A stretch of 64,000 nucleotides of DNA from NCBI GenBank assembly GCA_025266875.1, contig JALLLT010000076.1, forward strand, positions 1 through 64,000, written 5' to 3'. The stretch comes from Fennellomyces sp. T-0311. Taxonomy: Eukaryota > Mucoromycota > Mucoromycetes > Mucorales > Lichtheimiaceae. Shown one piece after another: positions 11,403 through 22,810 of the stretch. The position numbers and the translations under genes were made by a program. Under the pieces are notes generated by a model. The model did not search any database. It was given only the letters and a program-made list of their open reading frames with translations, and was not told the DNA's origin. Positions within the stretch are counted from its first letter, which is position 1; each line of letters starts with the position of its first letter.

Positions 11403-11820
11403 CTATTTCTTCCTATATTCTTGAAGACGAATCCTCAACTTGTTGTGGAAGAGATGTCGTACTTCCAATGTATCTGTGCTAATGCCACTGTCTCTGAACC
11501 ATTGCCGGAGTATGGTCATTTGCGCAGTATTTTTTTTCCGACTTCCTTTCCTCTTAAAAGTCGGGGCTGCTATATACATAGTAAGCCAAGCAATCACATA
11601 AATCTGCTCGGCCACTCATAATCTCCAGGTACAGTAGTTCCCGACTTGATTGCACATTGGCACTATTCAATAAAAGCCTTCTGACAGATTGAGCGGGCGA
11701 AGGGAGTGGTAATGGCGATGAGATGGAGGCTAATGATGGAGGTTGCTCCAAGAAGGCCAAAACCTCGTCATAATCGACAGGGGCAGAGAACTAAGTTTGT
11801 TGTTCGTTGAATGGATTCAT
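11403..11820 (-). pseudogene. Ty3 element D, ORF3
   Basis: Starts MNPFNEQQT at 11820, directly continuing the integrase frame, then an in-frame TAG (11791-11793), then FSAPVDYDEVLAFLEQPPS. After a frameshift near 11600 it continues in another frame to LEVRHLFHNKLRIRLQEYRKK. The C-terminal pattern (a basic helix after HxFHxxLRxxL) matches ORF3 of element B (39780-40160: QENHPFHTRLRRELLRERL). No membrane segment or known domain is visible. Confidence 0.6.
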
Positions 11821-11876
11821 AGTAGTAGTAGGAAGAAAAGGCTTAGAAGTGAAGCTTGGTCTAAAATTTATATCTA

Positions 11877-13745
11877 GAGGTGCGGAAAAAAAGATCCACT
11901 CCCCTTTTCAAATTAAAAAACTGCACCATTTCTACTATGAAGCCTACTTGAAATTTATACAGATCATAGCCTACACCTAGAGTAATTGCTCTTGTAAATA
12001 TCTTTGTGATCGAGCAACATTCTATGTGCATTGCATATAGGTGAACTCTTAACAAAAATATTTGAGCAAAGAAATTGATTACTCCGAAATTTTTCCAAGT
12101 TCAAAATTTATTGCTCATCTTGTTCGTCATCTTCGCTACCTTCTCCTACACTTGCATCCGCCATATCAGACTCGTCTGGCTCAATTCCTTGATCTCTACC
12201 TTCTCCACGCAAGGTCTGGTAAGTGTTGCACTAATCGACAGACTTGCGATACAGAGAGATGAGGGTTTGTTCAAGCACTTCAGCAAAAGTTTCCATTAGA
12301 CAGTTTCATAGTCTTAACATGGTATCTTTAGCACTAGAGTGCCTTACTTTCACATTCTCTTTTACAACTCCCCATAGACCTTTGATAGGTTGCAGCTCGC
12401 AATGGTATGGAGGAGCTTTCATGATGGTATGCCCATACTTGCGAGCGATTTCATATGATGCATATGTAATCCGGTCTTGATACCGCTTGGCATGATCAAC
12501 CAACTGTTTCTTGTGACTTGGCACCTCGTCGCATTGTTGCGTGTCTCACATAATCTTGGGAACCGTACCATTTATTGATCTTCGTTATGTTTCAAGACAT
12601 TGCAGGAATGGTGTTTTCCTTTCGCATGTGGTACTTTGCACCATCCATATGGCTATGACATGCGCCATGCCTTTCAGAAGTGTTTGGCATAGATCTTCGA
12701 ATATTGATTCAAATAATTTGGCGTTGAAGTTCCTGTGGTAGTCATGTAGATCGGGCGTTATATTGGCTTCACGAACAGCCTCAGGAAGATCTTTCCAAGC
12801 ATCATTGTCAGCTACAGGTCTACCAACTTGCTTAGTCGTTTTGCCGCGAGGCAGTCCTTTAACTGGCCACATAAGTAAGCCTTTCTCGCCCTTCACTATT
12901 TCAGCACGCAGCTTGTTGTCCTGCCGCTCAACAACGAAGGCACCGAAGATCACCATCATCTGTTTCTTCCAGCATCCTTTACTCTTCCACCATGAGACAA
13001 CTAGGTCAGCTTTTGCTGGTGGAAAAGATGATAGTAGGACTCGTCCAAAAAAACCTCGGGCTGAATTGGAAGACCATTGCTGTTCAAGTTTGTTAGTCGT
13101 TTTTCAAGGTAAATGTGTTGAAACTGAACATTGGCCACGGTGTCATGCAGGATGTTCTGCCTATGACCTTTCCAATAGTATAATCCCATACGACGAAGGT
13201 GGTTGCGCAACGTTCGCTCTCCAACAACGTGCCCTTGTGCAAGGAGCAGCTTGCTAAGACTAATCGCAGACATAGGCTCTGCCTTACGGTTGGCCTCGAG
13301 CACGATCTCCCAAATTGTCCTTGTGTACTCATGTTCGAGTTCCAATTTTGGACGCCCGATTGCTGATGTGCTGGTAGGTGATTGTTGATGATTGTACATA
13401 TGAATGGCGTGTTGCGCAACGTCGAGTGACACGCCACAGACCATAGCAAGTAGCTTGCGTAGTTTCGTGCCACGCGTTACATTTGGTAAAACCGTTTTTT
13501 GCTTCAAAGAATGAAGTACTTGCATAACGATGCAGTATTCATTGGCCGACATGGCTGCTGCATTACGCTTGGGAGGTGTCCAATCTTCGTTTTACATGAT
13601 GTTCTTAAGTGGAAGTACTGAAACAAGGTGTCAGGAACACGCTTTACTAAGCTCAAATTTGTGGCTACCTTAGTAAAAAACCATAAAAAACTAGGTAAAG
13701 TACTTGTCAGACAAAAAGGGGAGTGTATCTTTTTTTCCGCACCTT
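11877..13745 (-). mobile_element. Tc1/mariner-type element (1,869 bp)
   Basis: Flanked by TA duplications (11875-11876 and 13746-13747). Terminal inverted repeats of about 30 bp share AGGTGCGGAAAAAAAGAT followed by a CACTCCCCTTTT block with one mismatch. It holds one degenerate transposase on the minus strand and is inserted in the integrase of Ty3 element D. Confidence 0.9.
12108..13552 (-). pseudogene. Tc1/mariner transposase, decayed
   Basis: Starts at ATG 13552 (MSANEYCIVMQ). An N-terminal HTH region and linker are followed by the catalytic motif EVFLDESYYH (first Asp), a long insert AAFVVE/AFVVERQD...LPRGKT typical of a fungal mariner-like subfamily, and the third-acid block PPYHCELQPIKGLWGVVKE. 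The second acidic motif is ruined (AIWMVQSTTCERK). The frame shifts near 13000 and near 12560, and there is a stop inside the acidic C-terminal tail (SDMADASVGEGSEDDEQ), which ends at TAA 12108-12110. Non-functional. Confidence 0.83.
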
Positions 13746-15224
13746 TATGGTCAAATAGCTTTTTAATCTATTACCATGAGTTCTGCCTTTTACTAGAACT
13801 CCCTTTTCCGTTTTCAATTCATAAGTGCTGTTGTCATGAACCCGATGAATGTAGTAAGCCCCAGTCCAAGTCCATAAAATCTTCCCTGACCAAGAAGTTT
13901 CAATTGAATTCCGGTATAGTAACACTTTATCACTGATGTTAAAACCTGGCTGTATTAGATGTCGACGTCTTGCATTTAACTTCCTATCTATTGTTCGCCT
14001 TTGTGTTTCTTGTGCTTGGGCAATAGCAACTGAAGCTTCTTGACGTATTTTTGATAATTTGGCTAAAAATTCTTTTACATATTCATTAAACTGTTTCTCG
14101 TTCATTTCTTCCGGCATAAATTCAGGTATGTCTTCCATTGTCCTATCAAATGGCGTTACTGCCTTCCTTCCATAGACTAGCTCGAAAGGGGTACGTTTGT
14201 GTGACGAATGGACTTTTGTGTTGTAGCTAAAAGTTAAACCTGGCAGATAGCTGTCCCAATCTTTCTTTTGTTCTTTCGTACACTTTTTTATCATTAAGCC
14301 AATCGACCTATTGGTGACTTCGCAGAGGCCGTCTCCACTTGGATGGAAACATGTTGTGTAACGGTGGGTAATCGAGAAATTTTTGCATACGGATTCAACT
14401 ATTTTACTCCTCATGTTCATACCATTATCAGTCAACAAGATCCGAGGTGTCAAATGGACACAAATAATGTTTTCAAAGATAAAAATGGCCAACTCTGAGG
14501 CGTTGGCAAGCCTGGTAGGCTTCATGATAACATATTTTGTAAATAAATCACAACAAACAAAAATGTACTGACGCCCTGACCTACTTGGTTGTAAATGTTT
14601 AACGTCTATTGATATAAACTCAAACGGCGTGATCGGGGCTGTTATAGGGTGCAAAGGTTCATTTATACTGCGAGGCTTACCAACAACTTGACAATGATGA
14701 CATGCCTTCAATTTACGTTCTATGTCTACGCGCATACCTTCCTTGTAATATTTTGCTCTAATCCTGTTGTATGTTGCTAGGGGAGAAAAATGTCCTCCTA
14801 AAGTATGAAAATGGTATTGATATATAGCATCATCAGCCTGCTGCCGATTCAATACCAGGCATGGTCCTAGAGTGTGACGTCGATATACACGATTATTGTG
14901 TGAAAAATAATGCTTGATTTGTGTGGCGACGTAACGTTGTTGTTGTTTGGTAATACTGGGTGGGTATTTCAAAGTATCAAGATAGTACTGTAGCAGACTC
15001 AATTTAGTGGGATCCATAATTTTTTTATCTACTGATCACCTAGTAGTACGTTGGCCTCCGCCTTAATTTCACGTTCAAAAAATTCTTGTTGTCGGGTAGT
15101 TTTCCCACAACAATAACTGCTCGCAACACAACAAAAACCTGTCGGGCCCCAAAATACAGTGGATATCAAACCCAGGAACCTGGGCATCGCCGTCATATTT
15201 GTTTGTTTCCATAATATTTCTACT

Positions 15225-16577
15225 ATGCCATCGTTATCTCTCGAGCAGCTTCTCCTCCTCCGTGGCGCCCTTTGTAAACCTGTGAACCTGAGAACTGACT
15301 TGGAAAATGGCATCGTGGCAAGTGATGACCTCGAAGTAATCGAGATCCTTGGCTTCAGCATGGATCCCATTATGGTCATCCGTGCAAAGATTGACGAGTT
15401 GCGGCAGCCCGACGCCAATGGTACGTTGGAGACGGAGCTTTCTGTCCTTCGCACCAAAGTCGAAGATCAACTCAGTATGATCGCCGAGAAGCACAACGTC
15501 CCAGTTGGCTCTTTGAGCAAGAAGGTGACTGTGCCGCACCTTCACGGCAATAAGCACAAGTGAACAAAGCTTACGCAGGTCTTGTTGACGCGGTACACCG
15601 ACGCTGGTATGTCTGCTAGATGTAACTATAAATACCTACAACTAATACATATGTATCCATGATATTAGACAAAGAAGAGCTGCGTGCTGACTGAAGCAAG
15701 ATCAGTCAGATTATGTCAGCGAAGATTGCAGAGTACAGTGCGTTGCCAGATGAGGAGCTGCAGGCTTTGCAGGAAGATGCAGACCTTGTAAATCTGCAGC
15801 GTAATGTAAATGGCCCCAACTATACCAATTCGTTGAGGGACATTTATACACAGCTGTACAAAAGTCTCGACCGCAACTTCAACATATTGAAGCAAATGTG
15901 CGGTCTGGATGCAATCTGCTTCGTGGTTCTGAAGAAGCTTGGTGGCTACGTGCCTGAGATCTTTCTCCATGGTTCAGGTGATTTGATGGATCATTCTAGA
16001 TATATAAGAGCTTTTAACTTACAATATATAGACCGAGCACTTCCTTTTTACGCCCTTATGGAAAAAAAACGAAGTGCTCATTACTGGTCGGACTATGGTA
16101 GAAAGATTCAAGATGTATTGCTACAAACAGACAGAAAAAGAAGGTTGAAATCTATTTTCACTATATATGCTACGTAAACTCATAACGTTTCTCCAAAAGA
16201 AAAAGAAGCAGAAACTGCTGTCAACGTTCTGGTGTCCTCTGCTCCACTCCTCGCACCTGTTTCTTCGGCAGCATCTGCCCTGATTTCTGTTCCCGTTTCC
16301 TAGGGCCAAAGAAGTTACATGGCGAAAAAACAGGATCTTGAAAACAAGATTCTTGCGAGGTTGACTGGCCTGTACAGTAAGTGCTTTTAAGATGGACTAG
16401 ACAATTACTTACTATGATATAGACGCGCTTGATCAAAGCCAGGCTCCTCGCAAGAAATTTCCTTGGAATCTTGTTCACCAAGGGAAGGTCAAGCTTGAAG
16501 GTTGGCCCGAAGGTGTTCCCAAAATGACTCCTTCGGCTTGGCCAGCACCTTCGGTAGAGTATGGTGACCTTCGCTAG
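15225..16577 (+). pseudogene. Decayed multi-exon gene of unknown function
   Basis: Exon 1 begins MPSLSLEQLLLLRGALC; after an intron (about 15607-15669) it continues DKEELRAD, an in-frame TGA (15692-15694) and SKISQIMSAKIAEYSALPDEELQALQEDADLVNLQ. Exons to the C-terminus read PRKKFPWNLVHQGKVKLEGWPEGVPKM and end GDLR, stop at 16575-16577. The layout (a helical, possibly HMG-box-like middle and a WK/WP-rich C-terminus) resembles repeat-associated hypothetical proteins I have seen in fungi, but I cannot name a family. The stop codons and an unclear segment at 16025-16300 mark it as broken. Confidence 0.45.
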
Positions 16578-17091
16578 GAGATTTTTGTGTTGGTTGAAAG
16601 CAATCGGATTGTGATTACTTCTTGTGAAGATTCATAAGAATAAGTAAGATATTTCATAAGATCTTTTATGTAGCTTTGCTAATCGATTGACAGAACAAGC
16701 AACATTTTTTGCAAATCATTTTAGTATGCGTTTCTCAATCAAATTTGAAGTTACAGGATGCACATGCTTTCTGATGGTTAGCGAGTGCAAGTTATGATGG
16801 AGTATACGTGTTGGATTACTTGATACCGCTGTTATACTATCTTACTGAACTCCTGGTATTAATTACATTAGCCCTCGATATATAAACGAACAGTCGTAAT
16901 CAAGGCTAAGTATAAAGAAGGTAGTTATGTGAAAATCTGAACTGTTTCTTGGGATATGCTCTCGGGATATTATGCATACTATCTCAAAATATTTGTATAC
17001 AATTGTTTACACATGGACACGGGTTTAACAACTATATGGGACGATCACTTCAGCTCTTTTTCACCACAGCACCATATTTATTTTAGGAATA
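16578..17091. other. No gene seen
   Basis: AT-rich sequence with no coding frame, repeat or element end that I can recognise. The last bases (through about 17060) are the former continuation of the Gln-rich gene at 19891-20821 before Harbinger insertion. Confidence 0.5.
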
Positions 17092-17455
17092 TAAGAGCAT
17101 CCCCAACAGTTGCGCCAAATCCTAAATTTAGCGCTCCGAAATAGAATATTGTTTTCCAACGGTGTGCTCTATCCTATATCCTAATCTTAAATTTGGGATT
17201 TTTGAGGCCGCTCACAGCAAATATAGCGTCAAGCCAGAGAGCGTTCCAAATTTTAAAATCACAGTCAGACCAACCTTGATAGCCACAAAACGCTCTTATC
17301 AGTAGTAGTATACTCCCCTTTTCTTTATCAGTATCTGTGACATTTTTTCTTATCGGTATCAGTGACAGTATCGTTATCAGTGGTAATAGCAATGAGTTTA
17401 TAATTCATTTTTTCTTGGCCGTAATAAAGTTCTTTCTTCATCTTTATTCATCAAA

Positions 17456-18332
17456 ATGTCCACCGCTCCTCACACCACTGCTACCAACGCTACCAACGCT
17501 ACCACTACCGCACCCATGCCTACCAGAAGATCCACTTGTGGATTCAACTGGACTCTAGGTGAGGACGAGCTTCTTTGCAAGTCCTGGGTCGCAGCATCCA
17601 ACGATGCCATCGACGGCACTGACCAAGACTCCTCCGCCTTCTGAGGCAAAGTTTACGCTGAATTCCTCGAGAGAGGTGGCGACGCTTCCCGCCGCGATGG
17701 CAACCGTTCCTTGTCAAGCAGATGGGGAACCATCCATCGAGAGGTGTCCCGTTTCTACGGCTGCCTTGCGCAGATCCAGAGACAGAACGAGAGTGGCAAG
17801 TCCGAGGACGACCAGGTAAAAAAGGGTTAGAATCTAATACCAAAGATGTCTGTACTTACTAGCATTATGAAATAATTGCTTAGTTCAAGGACGCCAAGGA
17901 GAAGTATCAGAAGGACACGGGCAGTGTGTTCAAATCGAGCACTGCTACGCCCTTCTGTTTAACCAACAGAAGTTCCTTGTGCAGTACATCAACAAGACGG
18001 ATGACACCGATGGTGACAGCGACACTGCTGCCGACACTCCTCGCCCAGAAGGCCGCAAAAAAGCCAAGGCTCAGGCCACTGAAGAGCAAGCGTGGAAGCG
18101 CAAGCTGGACGAGCTCCTGGAGCTGGAGCAAGAGCAGGTCCGGCTCATGTGCGAAAGAAACCGCTTGGAGTGCGAGCTCGTTGACCGCGGCTATATGCAG
18201 CTACGTTTGGCCGACCTCGATGAGGATGCCCGCGAGTACGTCATGACGAAGAGGGCACAGATCCTTGCTTCTGAGCGCGCTTCGCTCGCAGATGCCGCCA
18301 CAAGAAGAGCTAGAGAAACTTCTGACGAATAA
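17456..18332 (+). pseudogene. Harbinger E second gene: Myb/SANT-like, NAM-associated type protein
   Basis: Starts MSTAPHTTATNATN. The trihelix-like block FNWTLGEDELLCKSW and SRWGTIHREVSRFYGCLAQI fits the DNA-binding partner of plant-type PIF elements; the C-terminal half is a charged coiled coil (WKRKLDELLELEQEQVRLM) ending TRRARETSDE. An intron lies at 17817-17884. An in-frame TGA follows DSSAF (17642-17644) and a one-base deletion near 17935 shifts the frame before HCYALLFNQQKFL. The protein would help transposase recognise the element ends; this copy is dead. Confidence 0.78.
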
Positions 18333-18353
18333 ACTTTTTTTTTATAAAAATAC

Positions 18354-19767
18354 TCACAAAGTACTTTGCTTGACGTGACGATAAACGTGTTCGATAAGAT
18401 CATTCTTGAGCCTATGATGAAGTGAACCATCCTTGATTTCGTCATAGTGCTCCAAGAACTCGCCGATCGTGTTGACTTCCTTGCGTACTACCAACGGAGG
18501 TTCTGGTCCTTCGCATTCTAAACCATCGATATCCTCCCTCTCGTCTTCTTGAAGTGTGCGCTCATGCACAATGATCATATTATGCAAGATGATGCACGTA
18601 GTCATGACCTTCTTCAGTGTCGACAGCTTCCATAGCTTTGCTGGATGTCGGACAACTGCGAATCTTGCTTGTAGTACATCAAAAGCACGTTCAACATCCT
18701 TGCGTGCTGCTTCTTGCATTTTCGCAAAGATCTACATATTGTATTAGAATGTTTGTGTTATTTGGGATGACTATTATTACCTTCTTCTTTTCACCAAATG
18801 GATGTGGAATCGTATCGATGAACGCACCCCATGGCGGATAGATACCATCAACCAAGTAGTATCCCTGGTTATATTCCTTGCCATTTACAGTGTAATTAAC
18901 TGGTGGCAAGAGGTCGGAAGCCATATCACTGAACAACGGCGAACGTTGCAGGACGTTGATGTCATTCAGGGAGCCAGGAAGACCAAAGTACGCGTGCCAG
19001 ATGTAAGTATCGTAGTCGGCGACGGCCTCGAGGATTATGGTTGCCCCTTTTTCCTTGCCTTGGTACTGGCCTTTCCAAGCCGAAGGACAGTTCTTCCAAC
19101 TCCAGTGCATACAATCCAAGGAGCCAAGCATCCCCGGAAAGCCTCGTGCCTTGTTCTGCTCCAGAATTCTCTCCAGATCCGCTTCGTTGGGTGGGGAGGT
19201 ATTCGTTGCCATAGATATGAATAATGGCATCACAGAACTCCTTTAAGCATTCCATGGCGGTGGACTCGCCAAGACGGAGATACTCGTCGACGGCGTCTGC
19301 TGTAACACCATACGCAAGCTGTCGGATCGCTGCTGTGACTTTCTGATATGGTGAAAGACCTGGCTTGCGGGTTGCATCGTACTTCTTTTGAAGTAGTTGT
19401 TTCCACCGGGTCGTTCTTCTTTCTCTAACTCCGTGACGATTGAGACAAAAAGAGCCCTGTTCATCCGGAAACGGCGACGAAAAGTCTCAGAAGGATACAT
19501 TGGAGGATCGAGAAAGTAGTCCTTCATTAGTCGATGATGACCAAGGACACGTTCACGATCTGTGACCCGATGGCCAGAAACAGAGCCGCCTCGGCGTCTT
19601 GGAATGTCATCATTGTCGCGTATCTTCTGAATGATGCGTCGAACATTGCGCAGGTGAATGCGCTGTAGCTCAGCATCTTCTCTGAACATCTTCATGAGTT
19701 TTTCTTCGTCAAGCATGTTGAGGGAACAGATAAGCGGGAAAGATAAAATAGAAAGTCCATCTATCAA
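18354..19767 (-). pseudogene. Harbinger E transposase (plant-type PIF family), decayed
   Basis: The minus-strand frame passes MLDEEKLMKMFREDAELQ, then PRRRGGSVSGHR and the N-terminal helical region. The catalytic Asp residues are in LGSLDCMHWSWKNCP and GLPGSLNDINVL, and Glu in KDVERAFDVLQARF; the YYLVDGIYPPWGAFI block is also clear. One-base deletions near 19382 and 19195 break the frame. An intron (about 18732-18782) lies just before IFAKMQEAARKDVERAF. The match is to the plant transposon protein family (PF04827 type), by recognition only. Confidence 0.85.
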
Positions 19768-19890
19768 CGTAGCACAGTGATTTTTATTATAGCGCGAACC
19801 GTTGGAAAACCGGTGCTTTCTATGGTCCTGCTATGATAGCGGTGTACCAAATAGAAAATAGAATAGCGCAAACCGTTGGGGATGCTCTAA

Positions 19891-20821
19891 CCTCAGCTTT
19901 AGCCTGTACAGCCTCCCGTTTTGCCATCTTTTGAGCTCTTTCATTCTTTCTCTCAGGAGTCCAGAACTCATGCTCATCAGGGTGATCCATATGGTAGCCT
20001 AAGCATATGGAGAGAAGTCTACCGCACATGGCATCACACTCTTTTACGAGTTCGTCAACCAAGGTACGTTCCTCAAGAGAAGTTGGTGTGCTCTGTGCAG
20101 TCAATCAGGCAATGCGCGTTGTAAGAGCATCATGCTCCTCCCTGAGACGCGTAACACTCTGGACCTTCAAGACCTTTGGATCGGCATGAATTGAATGAAG
20201 AGACGAACTCAAGGGTGCAAGCGGCATATCGACATCCGTATCCGCAACCTGATGGTTTTGGACTGGCGTCATAACGGTGGGTCCAGCACCGTGGAGAATG
20301 CGCGCTGCGTTCACGGCAATGTTCAAAGCGTCCCCATCCCCATTTAGGTTCAGGTTCTGCATCAACGGTCGCAAATTGCTAACTGTCGTAGCCTGGTTGG
20401 CTTGCTGCTGAAGCTGCTGGAGCTGCTGCTGGAGCTGTTGTTGCTGCTGTAGCTGCTGTTGGGCGAACTGCTCCCAAGCGGGTTGCTGTTGCAGCTGCTG
20501 TTGCACAAACTGCTCCCAGACGTCATGGACGACTTGAGGGTCAGCTGCTTGCTGTTGCAACGGTTGCTGTTGAGGCGACGGTTGCAGCGAGGCTTGCTGC
20601 TGCTGGGTGGCCTGCTGCCCACCAAAGTACATTGGTTGCTGTACCATGGGTGGCAAGGCAGTGTTGAGGGAAAACTGCCCAACAATGAGTGGGGTGGCGA
20701 CCAGATTGGGGGTGCCGTTGGCGTGGAAACCGTTGGCATTGTTGGTGTTGGCGGTGGCAGAAGTGTTGACAAGATCGTTGACGTTCATGTTGGTATTGGG
20801 TGTTGAGGTGAGAGAATTCAC
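19891..20821 (-). pseudogene. Gln-rich protein gene, truncated by Harbinger E
   Basis: Starts MNSLTSTPNTNMNVNDL at 20821. Residues about 65-145 are dominated by Gln with runs of QQLQQQ, followed by VLKVQSVTRLREEHDALTTRIA, an in-frame TGA (20103-20105) and a helical tail (LVDELVKECDAMCGRLLSICLGYHMDH, charged helix AQKMAKREAVQAKAEV). The frame meets the Harbinger E insertion at 19891; across the element it would add a few codons and stop. It is transcribed in the same direction as the Myb-like gene just upstream, so the two may be parts of one element. No family recognised. Confidence 0.5.
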
Positions 20822-20945
20822 GAAAAAAATGAAGTGTTTGGTGTGGTTATGTGTGTGTGTGGACGAAGTAATTCATGAGACTCTTTATAGGAGAGATTTA
20901 TTCCGGAAAAGAGAGAGAGAAACACAAATTGAAAATAGTCTATTC

Positions 20946-22261
20946 TTAAGCTACCGCATGTTCCACCAGATACAACTCATTTGTCTCTCGATACCACTGG
21001 ATACAACACTCTTCCTCCCGATCAAACCGAAATTGTTGAGCATCCTTCTCAATGTTCAACCGTTTTTCTTCCAGCTCAAGACGCCTAGTCTCCAAGTTCA
21101 ACTGATCAGTTTGAACGTCAACGTATGAGCTTGCAAAATCACGCTTTCTGGTCCATTTCGGTTCATCGTCATCATGCATAACTGGTGTTTCCGTTCTCGA
21201 ACGTGCTTGTCTTCCAGTTACGATCAGTTCATCAGCTGTCAATCCATCAGTTGGCTCAACAGCTGCTGCTTCTTCATCTCTGATACGTTGAACATAAGCG
21301 TAGAAATCATCCACAAGCTCATCTAGATCCTCCGGTTGACGATAGCTAGGACGCTGGGACAAACTGTTCGCTTCAGTCAGTTGACCAGCTGCTTCGTTGG
21401 GAGTTTCCAAGTCTGCTGAAGAATGAAGAGGAGCTAAAGTAGATTGCTGAACACTGCCGAATTCTCTTTCAGCTACTGGAACTACGTTGTGCTTGAACTC
21501 GAATAAGTCGAACATGTCTTCGAAGAAAGGGCACTCATATTCCTTCCTTTGCATAATGAGTGTCAGTCCAGCCTTTACGTGGGTTTCTGTTAACCCGTAT
21601 CCAGTTCCCCACTTCATGGCATCCAGTTCGTTTTTAAACTTCCTCAGATATCCAGCGAAGTGATTGCCGGCTGATTTTCGTCCCAAAGAATGTAATTATT
21701 GGGGATGTTGACTTTTTCGTTGACGTACTCGGCAAGTTGGTTATGTGCATCGTTTTTTTTTTCAGGCTTTGGCCACCAACTGGCTTGCCACTTGCCGCAC
21801 TTCCTGTAATCAATTTCAAATTGATAGGGACCTGTAGCCACTCAATCATTGCTTGGTAGTGTGCTCAAACGGTGCGATTATAGGCGCTCAGCTTTTTCTT
21901 CTGACCGCTCGCTTTCTGCGCATCATCCTGCGCATCATCCTTGGGATTCACATCCTCCTCCTCAAAATGAACCCTGTCATTCTACTTTCAGTATTTGGAA
22001 ACAAACCGCGAAATAAACTTTCTTCGACAGTAAACAATACCTTTTCTGCTTACTAGTAGACTTACGACGAGCAGCAGGTTTAGCGTGCTTATTAGAAGAA
22101 TCTGAAGAAACAGTGGCATCGGATGCACTGACAATGGTATAAGTTAATTGTTCTTGGCATGCCTCAGAAATGGATCATTCGTTTGAATCCAACCTTGAAG
22201 CAGAGTGTCTTGCCGAGTGTTTGCGAGAATTAGTCGCACTTTGTTTTCGGGTTTGTGTCAT
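20946..22261 (-). pseudogene. Myb/SANT-like domain protein, decayed
   Basis: Probable start at ATG 22261 (MTQTRKQSATNSRKHSARHS). After stops and frameshifts the core reads AHYQAMIEWLQVPINLKLITGSAASGKPVGGQSLKKK, then in another frame AHNQLAEYVNEKVNIPN and SAGNHFAGYLRKFKNELDAMKWGTGYGLTETHV with ECPFFEDMFDLFE, a Myb/SANT-like arrangement common in repeat-associated fungal proteins. The C-terminus is a charged coiled coil (LETRRLELEEKRLNIEKDAQQF). In-frame TGA codons sit after DSNE and after AYNRTV. Probably a transposon-borne DNA-binding protein, but the host element is not defined. Confidence 0.6.
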
Positions 22262-22308
22262 GACGAGGATGAATTAAGCGTAAAAAAGATATATCAAGCA
22301 GAAGATCT

Positions 22309-22382
22309 CAACTAGCAAAAAATAATCCCAACTAGCAAAAATGGACCCAACTAGCAAAAATTTCCCAACTAGCAAAAATCAG
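22309..22382. repeat. Four direct repeats of CCAACTAGCAAAAA
   Basis: Four copies spaced 17-19 bp apart lie just upstream of the ATG of the Myb/SANT-like gene, in its presumed leader. They could be binding sites for the neighbouring DNA-binding protein or a small minisatellite. Confidence 0.75.
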
Positions 22383-22806
22383 GGCTCAACTTTGAAACCC
22401 CCTATTATGTCTATACATTTGTACCGCAAGGAAGCATCCATATACCTATAGGAGCAGGCCAATAAGTTGTCAAACTAAACCTCGTACCTTTTCAACTAAG
22501 CGAGTCTATGTACGAAATGTATTGCATAAAGCAGTGAATTAACGCTTACATCGCTGAGACATCTCTGTACAAATCTACATGGTTAGCATTATCTGTTAAT
22601 ACTAGCTTCAAGTATCCTACATAAAATGAGATTATTGAAGATTATAACATTTTGTTTATGGTACTACGTATAATCGAGTTATCATGCTACTACGTATTTA
22701 GGAAAGTAACAGCGCAAAACTTGGTAAGTTATCTTCCATATTTTGCCGATGCAAATTATAGCAGATTTAACTCTGGATATAGGCATACTGTACATGCAAC
22801 ATAGTT
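22383..22806. other. No gene seen
   Basis: AT-rich DNA between the Myb-like gene and Ty3 element A. The final CTAG at 22807-22810 is the target duplication of element A. Confidence 0.6.
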
Positions 22807-22810
22807 CTAG

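Larger units (their letters stand above)
11794..15017 (-). pseudogene. Ty3 element D integrase, interrupted by a mariner element
   Basis: ATG 15017 (MDPTKLSLLQYYL) to 13748 is open. An HHCC zinc region (HFHTLGGH...CHHC), catalytic Asp in SIDVKHL, Asp in LLTDNGMNM and Glu in GLCEVTNRS are all present. At 13746-13747 (TA) a mariner element of 1,869 bp interrupts it; the frame resumes at 11874 as DINFRPSFTS, matching the integrase C-terminus of element B (IDVNFRPSFTS). Without removing the mariner, the frame reads on into the mariner's inverted repeat and gives a deceptive 436-aa product ending KRYTPLFV. No gag or RT of this element is found to the right; 15018-15150 shows nothing recognisable. 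Confidence 0.85.
17095..19887 (-). mobile_element. PIF/Harbinger element E (2,793 bp)
   Basis: Flanked by TAA duplications (17092-17094 and 19888-19890). The ends are inverted repeats beginning GAGCATCCCCAAC, with GTTGCGC on the left and GTTTGCGC on the right. It carries the usual two genes, a Myb/NAM-associated protein on the plus strand and a transposase on the minus strand, arranged tail to tail. Both are broken. Confidence 0.9.
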
